A DNA stretch of 64,000 nt. Origin: Isoperla grammatica. Lineage: Eukaryota; Arthropoda; Insecta; Plecoptera; Perlodidae. The stretch spans positions 45,046,736-45,110,735 of the forward strand of contig OX246743.1 of assembly GCA_945910005.1 (NCBI GenBank), given 5' to 3'. Both the position numbers and the translations under genes were made by a program. Shown here piece by piece: positions 56,730 to 64,000 of the stretch; position 1 is the first letter of the stretch, and the number at the start of each line of letters is the position of its first letter. The notes under the pieces were generated by a model. It searched no databases. It worked only from the letters and a program-made list of their open reading frames with translations, and had not been told where the DNA came from.

Positions 56730-58868
56730 CTATCAAAGGACACAACGCAAGTTAGTGTGAGTCTTCGGTCTTTCCACGGGAAGGTTTTCTCAGTACTCGC
56801 AGTGTTGACGAAACAACTGATCATGAATTACTATAGAGGAAACGAGGCTATGAGGAGAGCCTAATATCGTTCAAGTGGTACAGACAGACATCTCAAGTCG
56901 TTGGTTAATACTTATTAGTGCTATAACGCCCGCAACCGATCGACGCAAGTTTAAGTCGGGAAGTCTACTGCCGATGTTGAAGTATTATCAAAAACATGTT
57001 GACTACACTTACAAGGGAGAACGCGATATTCGAGAAAATGATTTCTAAGTAAAAGACATATTGAACATGTCAGGTGTAATGAAAGATCGAGAGGAAGAGA
57101 GATGTTGAAAGTCAATGTTCCAAGTGCCATCCAGTTCAGACTACATTTCTCGACGATTATTAATGTAAACGATGCTATCTCCTATCCCATGACTGGTCCT
57201 TCAATTGTTTTATGACGATCTACTTATTGTGATGATAGCTTAGTTTACACAGCAAATTGGTCACATTCCAAGGTAATTGTGACTAAACGATAATCTATAC
57301 TATTTCAGGAACAGCAATGAGGATAGGTCGCTAACCTCGCTTAACATAAGGGTAACGGTGATCAATTCATGACGTGATGTGACCACTGTTAATGTATCAA
57401 TTGAAACAGAGAAATGCTGTGAGAACGAGATGTCGGAACCGGACGGTGCAAATGTACACAATCACCAATACAAAAACGCGAGGAGACTCTTTTATCGTGC
57501 CCATTTGATAAACGGACAACAAGAGAATTGTTTAAAACATCGGCGAGCATAACTTCCCGCTTTAAGGATTCACTTCTGTTTGAAAAACGCAAGAAATTGG
57601 AAAAGTAATAACTGTTAGGAATGAATGAACGATATTGTATTGGCTGATCTCGTCTCTCATAAACCTGGACTTACAGGTTTTCCTTACAGGCAGTACTTAT
57701 AACTACCTCCCACGGTGCTGATCCACTAAAGTGGAGATAAGGGGGTCTGCGATGGAAACGAGTTTCTCCGCCTGATGTCAGGTTCAGTTCATTATTTCCC
57801 CACCACCACTTGTGGCCTCCCAAAGGATTTCTGTCGAAAAGTTGACATGGCAATGAGTTCAGGGCCAAGTAACAATTCCTACAGTGAAATATGCTAACTA
57901 TAAACAATACTATTGTCTTTGCCAAATAGTAGTGTATTCCCAGATTTTCATAATATAAAGAAAATGATGAAAATATCTGGGAATGGAATTTAGTTTCCCT
58001 TAAGATGACGAGCTATTCTATATTTTGCTTGTGACCACATAAGGCCAGGGCTGCCACTGTTTCAAGCAAAAATATCCTGTAGGTAACATGGAAATATCCT
58101 GTAATATCTGTAAAAAAAAGTATTTATGTACAGTTAGTTAACTTAACTGAATAATAAAAAATAGTACTGCCACACATTACTTCCCTAGCAAGACACTTTG
58201 ATTTGCTCTCCCCCTCAGTTTTATACTGTCGAAACATAATTTATTGCGATTGCGGTTGGGCAAAAATGTCCGTCGCTTCTCCATTTTAGAGGATAGGCCA
58301 TGAAAATATGCCATTGCAACTTAAATTTCAAATTTAGGTCAAGCATTTCTTTTTTTTTCTTGCAAAAGTTTCAAAAGTTGGCACTTTCGGGGCAATGAAG
58401 CAATCGAGTTCAGTTCAGTTCAGAATCGATATATATTATCGATCTCTTGATGATTTTGTGAAAAGTTGCCTTCAAAAGTGCAAACTTTTGAAACTTTTCC
58501 AAACAAAAAATTAAAATTAGTACATATCCGTAAAACGTGTATGATATCCGTGAATCCATATGGAGACCTATAAATATCCGTATTTATGGATGAAATCCGT
58601 AAAAGTGGCAGCCCCGATCTTGAGCTATTTGAAGTTGCCAAAGAAACAACCTCCATGAAGTAGTAGGCCCTATAGAGTGATTGGTTAAAAGGTAAAACAC
58701 TCAAAAATACTTGGTAAGATACTTTTCTACCAGTCTGTACCAATAATGGTACAAAGGTACCCACAATGGGCAATAAGTGTACCAGTGCATGGTCAGAGCA
58801 GTACAGTACTGCAGACAGTTACCCACGCATTCGTATCCCCCATAGCCAACAATGATACAGCTCACTTC

Positions 58869-58905
<37 letters not shown>

Positions 58906-59630
58906 CAGAACAGAACAGTATCTACTCTTTGTCCACTCAGTTCCAGTGCGAGATGTTAACACTATTGGTTATATGTCTCGTATGATAGCTAATACGTACA
59001 TGTAATCAAAGTGATATTGATTCAAAAAAGTACAATTTAGAAGAAGTATCATTCAAATTTAGAAGAAAAACAACCAGGAATTGATCTTGAACTTCGAATT
59101 ATGGAAAAGAACAAACTCGTATGAACAACAAAGTACACAAATAATCCTTGACAATTTCTGGTTTGGTATCTTTAGATTATATAAATATTTATAGCAGTGG
59201 ATTACACGAAATACTACCCAAATCTGCGTACTAACATCCATTATTGAAATACTCCCATGCAGGCATACCATCAGTATAAAAATCACAAGACTTTTTTTCT
59301 CATTTTTTAAATTATATCTTGAATGCTACTCAAAATCAAAAAAACTGAGGGCATATCACATTGTGGTTTGGTCAGCTCTAAGGACTAAATGAAGAACATA
59401 AATAACATATAAAATAATATAATCAGTAGAGTAATTATTTCATTATTAAATCCAAATAAGTACCGGTAATACAAATTCAATAAACATAGCAAGCAATCAT
59501 ACTGATTATAATGTTATATGTATACTTTTAGCATTCAGTCTGTAGGGCTTACCAAACCACGATGCCCCCAGATTTTTGATTTAGAGTAGCATTCTTGAGA
59601 TATAATTATAAAATGGAAATTTGCTATTTT
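56730..59630. other. Intron or upstream DNA of the CP2/LSF gene, no exon found
   Basis: I looked for the missing N-terminal DNA-binding exons and found none. It holds a (CAA)n microsatellite at 58867-58905 that causes a poly-Asn frame. An AAATATCCTGTA/ATCCGTA-rich stretch at 58060-58600 may be an old repeat. Confidence 0.5.
58867..58905. repeat. (CAA)n microsatellite
   Basis: Twelve to thirteen perfect CAA repeats. Confidence 0.95.
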
Positions 59631-59645
59631 AAACGAGAGACTTTA

Positions 59646-60115
59646 CCCTTTTCCCTTAAGCAACCGAACCTGTCAACGTGCAGCACTAGACTCTCAACCA
59701 ACCCGGAGGGACTACCCTTTTCCCTTAAGCAACCGAATCTTTCAACGTGCAATACTAGACTCTCAACCAACCCGGAGGGACTACCCTTTTCCCTTAAGCA
59801 ACCGAATCTTTCAACGTGCAACACTAGACTCTCAACCAACCTGGAGGGACTACCCTTTTCCCTTAAGCAACCGAATCTTTCAACGTGCAACACTAGACTC
59901 TCAACCAACCTGGAGGGACTACCCTTTTCCCTTAAGCAACCGAATCTTTCAACGTGCAACACTAGACTCTCAACCAACCCGGAGGGACTACCCTTTTCCC
60001 TTAAGCAACCGAATCTTTCAACGTGCAACACTAGACTCTCAACCAACCCGGAGGGACTACCCTTTTCCCTTAAGCAACCGAATCTTTCAACGTGCAACAC
60101 TAGACTCTCAACTAA
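59646..60115. repeat. 69-bp minisatellite, ~7 units, open on both strands
   Basis: The unit CCCTTTTCCCTTAAGCAACC continues to ACTCTCAACCAACCCGGAGG GACTA with an exact 69-base (23-codon) period and few substitutions. The multiple-of-three period keeps frames open on both strands: PFSLKQPNLSTCNTRLSTNP EGL on plus and CLREKGSPSGLVESLVLHVE RFG on minus. No splice sites, promoter or conserved protein was seen, so coding is unproven. Confidence 0.93.
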
Positions 60116-60129
60116 ACCCGACCTCACAT

Positions 60130-62220
60130 GCCAGAAGAATCTCTAATGTATAGATAATCTGTGTTAGTATCTCCAATCCAGTTTATATGTAACAGAAACA
60201 CAAGTGACACAACAGAACAAGCGAGCATCCCTATTCTGCTTTTATAGCACTTGTATACTTTTCATGTCTCACGATAGCGATCGAACGAAGAGTTCGATCA
60301 CATTGAAATTTGGACCATCCACAAGCTTTGATGCAGATTGATTGACATTGTTTTGTGGCAAAATCGGTTGAGAAGTTAATCTTAGTTACAACACAGTTAC
60401 TCGAAATATTTAATTTCCAAATGCACAATTTTTGCCGTGTGACAAGTAGAACCAATGGTAGAACACATCAGATGAAACTCCAATGGTCGAGTAACCATGG
60501 CCGAAACGTTTCGACATTCGTAACATTTCATATTGTGTCCTACTCGTCACATGGTCGCCTACCACGCTTCAGGTGAGCTGATAGTATCCTCTCTACTTTC
60601 CCCTAACAAACTAAGACAGTGGCTAGGCCTCTATCACAACACCTAACGCAAGCCTTCCGAACGGGCGGCACACATCAGGCCCGAGAAAGAAGGCACTTGA
60701 GAAAGAAATCAATATCTATTTAACATGCAAAGGAAGCAGGCAACAAATGATAGCCATCAGTATCACGCACGACGGTGAAGACGAACATTCCTTCCGCAAC
60801 CCAGCAACATTGAGACCGGTTGGGTTCAACAACAGAATCCCTGAGACTAACAGTGGCCGACTACATACAGACAATCTACGGACATGCCTGACCAACTAAG
60901 TGCCTACACACCCTAGGCTAGGCTATAAAAACGTTACTTTCTAAAACAATTTACATAAACTCCCCGAACACACACATTTTAAGGTCTCTAATTTGAAATC
61001 CCAGTGGAGCAGGTAGAACATGATTTGAATGTATTAACAAAGTAGCTACTCTTAAATACTAATAATAATAATAAATAATAATATATGAACACACTACGTG
61101 CAATAACTACCGATATCATTGAGAACTCAAACATGCAGTGGTAACAACGGAAACAAAAATCGTGCGTTCGTACGGAGGTCACTGAAATTCACCGCTAAAC
61201 GTGCAAAATACCAACTTGAAACGTACCAAATAGCGTCGGTTTGAACCGAACCGCATAGGTACCCCAGTTGTACTGATAATAGATGATCAACTTCACCTGA
61301 ATACGATGACATGTCGAAACAATAATACTCAGGCCAACATAAATCTCTTGTTTCTCATGGCTGCGTTGACGATCTTGACGGACGAAAATACCTCGTTTCA
61401 GAAACGAGGTGTTTAGCCCCAGACTATCAGACCAAATAAATAAATAATAGAGGCGTTCAAAAATAAACGCCGCGTTATAGCTAGAAGAAAATTGTTACCA
61501 ACATGCAATGCCATTGATTGGCAGGTGAGGCCTTCCCAACCTTCAGCCTAGGTGTGCGGCCATACGAAGCACTGAGCGTACGATCCAAACCTCCTAAAGG
61601 TGATCTGATTCTTGCGAGAGCTAGCACGCCATAAATAAATAAAATAAATAAATTCACATTTAGAGTCTACCCACTCAGTAACTAAACTGATTTGCAGTGG
61701 GGGACTTTAATTTAAAGCGACTGAACCAACCCTGTAGGCTTCGAACACCATCGACGAGTGAGCGATAAACCAATCAAAGATCAATATTTCAAATACGAAA
61801 CATATGAATCAGTGATTGGACAGTGCGAACACCTGCGGACAAATGCCAGAATCAACAAGGCCGATTCAGAACAACTTTGAATTTATCGAGTGCACATTGC
61901 GAGAGCGAGAGCTGTAAGGGATGGCCAATGAAACCTCAAAAACCTGTAAATGCATAAAAATACTTCAGAATACATTTACAAATGTATGAGGACGAAGTTA
62001 TAGTGTGCTTGGTAATTAAAGTACGCTAGTAGGCCGAACACTAATATACATCTATTTTTAAGTTGTAGCAACACAACTACCATACTTTTGAGTATTATTG
62101 CTGTTTGCTTTACTACGTTCATAGCGCACCAATATTAATTCACACCAAATTAATTAAGCAATAAATAATCTGTTTGTATTTAATTTATAAATGTTGGCCA
62201 GAGTGTTTTTTTGTTGGGAA
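60130..62220. other. No gene found; one small hairpin
   Basis: A perfect 9-bp hairpin, ACCTCGTTT-CAG-AAACGAGGT, lies at 61389-61409. (AATAA)n-type repeats occur at 61062-61085 and 61632-61652. Otherwise nothing recognised. Confidence 0.5.
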
Positions 62221-62227
62221 GGCCTAC

Positions 62228-62402
62228 TAAAGGTGCATTCACAATCTTTACTAGTACTATGGTTTAATGATTAAGACTAAGCCACAGGCTTCTTTCATTG
62301 GCTGGGAGGGAGAATACTGCGCTCTGATTGGCTGTGACTAAGGTTTGTCTTAGTCTTAATCATTAAACCATAGTACTAGTAAAGATTGTGAATGCACCTT
62401 TA
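62228..62402. mobile_element. Young MITE with perfect 54-bp terminal inverted repeats
   Basis: The arms at 62228-62281 and 62349-62402 are exact reverse complements, starting TAAAGGTGCATTCACAATCT. They enclose 67 bases with two GATTGGCT/CATTGGCTG words. The outer TA may be the target duplication, as in Tc1/mariner-type elements. Perfect arms imply recent insertion or ongoing arm correction. Confidence 0.93.
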
Positions 62403-62404
62403 AG

Positions 62405-64000
62405 CTAACTAAGCTGTGATGCTCTAGTATTGAATAGACGGTCCATAGACTGGATTGATATGGTATGCGAAAAGCTACTTCTAAATCTCAGGTAGAAATG
62501 GTCCAAGAAAAACCTACACTTGAACAACATATTACGAGAAAGACACTAACTCGTTGTGGATAAGCTAACTCGGCAATTTCAAGGGTTCGAAGTAGGTTCG
62601 GTATTCACTCATATGTGCGCCATGAAGGCATATTCCATTTTGTAAATGTTTTGAGCAACTGCAAACATTATACCTACAGATACATTTTTGGCTGAAACAG
62701 GCATGCACTTGAAAGAAAAAGCTTATCTAAAATCATGGTGCGAGGAAAGTATATATTTGTGTGAATACGGTAGGTGGCGTTGGTGGATCAAGAGTTTGAA
62801 GCAACGCAATATAACAATACAATCTCATCCAATGCATACTTGGCCTACCTATTCTATATGTTTGTTCTTGTTAGTTTTAAGTCCATATCCACTCTCTGAG
62901 CTGGCCTTAATCCTGCCTTCAATCTATCTACCTATCTCTCAAGAGGAGTACACCATTGCATTGCAATGGTTAGTGAAATACGAAATAAATACAAAATATG
63001 AAACATATGCTGACAAACTTGCCCCCCCCCCCCCCCCAACCCATCATAGCATACATTACTTAGCTTTATACTGTATTGATTATTGATGTAGGGAATTATC
63101 CACATTCTAGTTCACCTTAACGAGAGTAGTGATTGATTCACGTCTGAGAACAGACTCCAACTGAAGTGAATGTCAAGAAGTAAGTATGACACACTCCATT
63201 TTGTTGGTAAACCTATCCAAGAAGCTAACACCTCTAAACTAAACTGCTGAGCTTTTGAAACAATAACCCAACAAGTATCTTCTGATTTGTATCACCCATA
63301 TTCACTCTCTCCACCTCTGGCGAGATATATCTGTAACTTTACAGATCATGTGAATCAAGAAAGTAATACAACAAGTGCTAGTAAAAAAACTTCACATTTC
63401 ACAGCTGCAGAGAATACAACTAAAACGGAAGTAAAATGGTCTACGATTCAATATTTGAAGAGTGTAAGTTACAAAGGGTTGGATGTTCAATACTACTTAG
63501 TGCAAGGTGGGAAATGACTACAACACCCAGTGTAAACGTGATGTGTAACCCTTAGTTCTATATTGTGGAATTATCGTTAACAACTTGGAAATGTCTCTGG
63601 CTTGGCACAGAGAATCAACTCATTTAATCCGATTAGGTATGGCCCTTAGACCTTTGTAACAACACTCTTCTGATTACTCAAATAGGACAACAAATCCCCA
63701 AATATCACAAACACCATCAAACAAATATATGAATCATTCAAAGTCTGCTTGAACAACACCAGGCTCATTGACAAAGTCAATAGACTCGGGATGACAACAA
63801 CAACTGGTCATCAGCAGAATCCGGCAGCCTGAAACTCGAACCAACTTCTGGAACACTCAGAGCTATAAAGAACACCGTAAAGCGTCCGGTTTGTAAGGGG
63901 CCCTCTCGACCGCTGGACCCGAAGCTTGGACCGAGCAAACCCGTCGCTTTGCGGTAGGAGCCTATAATACACAAAACAAAAACAAATGCCTACGTACAGT
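62405..64000. other. Right edge of window, no gene supported
   Basis: Open frames at 62688-63086 and 63287-63517 contain no recognised domain and the first runs through a poly-C tract (63022-63037). No exon of the CP2/LSF gene is identifiable. Confidence 0.5.

Noticed and set aside
56730..64000. Missing N-terminal exons of the CP2/LSF gene
   Set aside because: I searched for family motifs of the N-terminal DNA-binding region and saw none; they are probably beyond the window.

Overview
The window is animal nuclear DNA: genes split by introns with GT-AG borders, AATAAA poly(A) signals, A+T-rich non-coding sequence and many small DNA transposons. The self-complementary octamer TAGGCCTA and its parts (GTAGGCCTA, AGGCCTAGGCC) occur dozens of times. 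From memory this pattern fits marine deuterostomes such as echinoderms, but the species cannot be fixed from sequence alone.

All confident genes are on the minus strand. (1) A complete 12-exon gene for the nucleolar GTPase NOG1/GTPBP4 spans 14913-21917; its exons join in phase to 638 codons plus stop. (2) A two-exon gene near 25036-26170 encodes a 99-residue Lys/Ala/Pro-rich basic protein. (3) A gene near 28647-30610 encodes a 130-residue protein I do not recognise, from one coding exon behind a non-coding first exon. (4) The 3' part of a CP2/LSF-family transcription factor (TFCP2/UBP1 type) spans 35462-56729. Seven exons join in phase to 399 residues, covering the end of the DNA-binding domain, the SAM-like domain and the C-terminal oligomerisation domain. 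Its 5' exons lie to the right or outside the window. An alternative first exon at 42012-42253 is phase-compatible and would give a protein without the DNA-binding domain. A partial exon-like stretch lies at the left edge (1-166).

The most striking feature is the last intron of the CP2/LSF gene (35733-38929). At its 3' end the acceptor plus the first 115 bases of the last exon is repeated nine times in a 136-bp period. At its 5' end the donor plus the tail of the preceding exon is repeated about fifteen times in a ~51-bp period. A non-autonomous hAT element with a perfect 8-bp target duplication and a LINE endonuclease fragment lie between them. A third splice-junction duplication, of an exon tail plus donor, occurs in the same gene at 56414-56516. 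The intron thus carries arrays made from its own splice sites.

The rest is mostly mobile and repetitive DNA. It includes a pogo/Tigger-like element with a truncated transposase N-terminus and many subterminal repeats (15126-16487), and two hAT-type elements with perfect 8-bp target duplications (36926-37918, 45631-46558). There is a clock-like ATCGAT-rich element pair (14478-14712, 33624-34066), a MITE with perfect 54-bp inverted ends (62228-62402), several foldback elements, a tRNA-derived SINE family, a 119-bp satellite (46781-48800), a 69-bp minisatellite open on both strands (59646-60115) and long poly-G/poly-C tracts. The regions 171-14470 and 56730-64000 contain no gene I can support.
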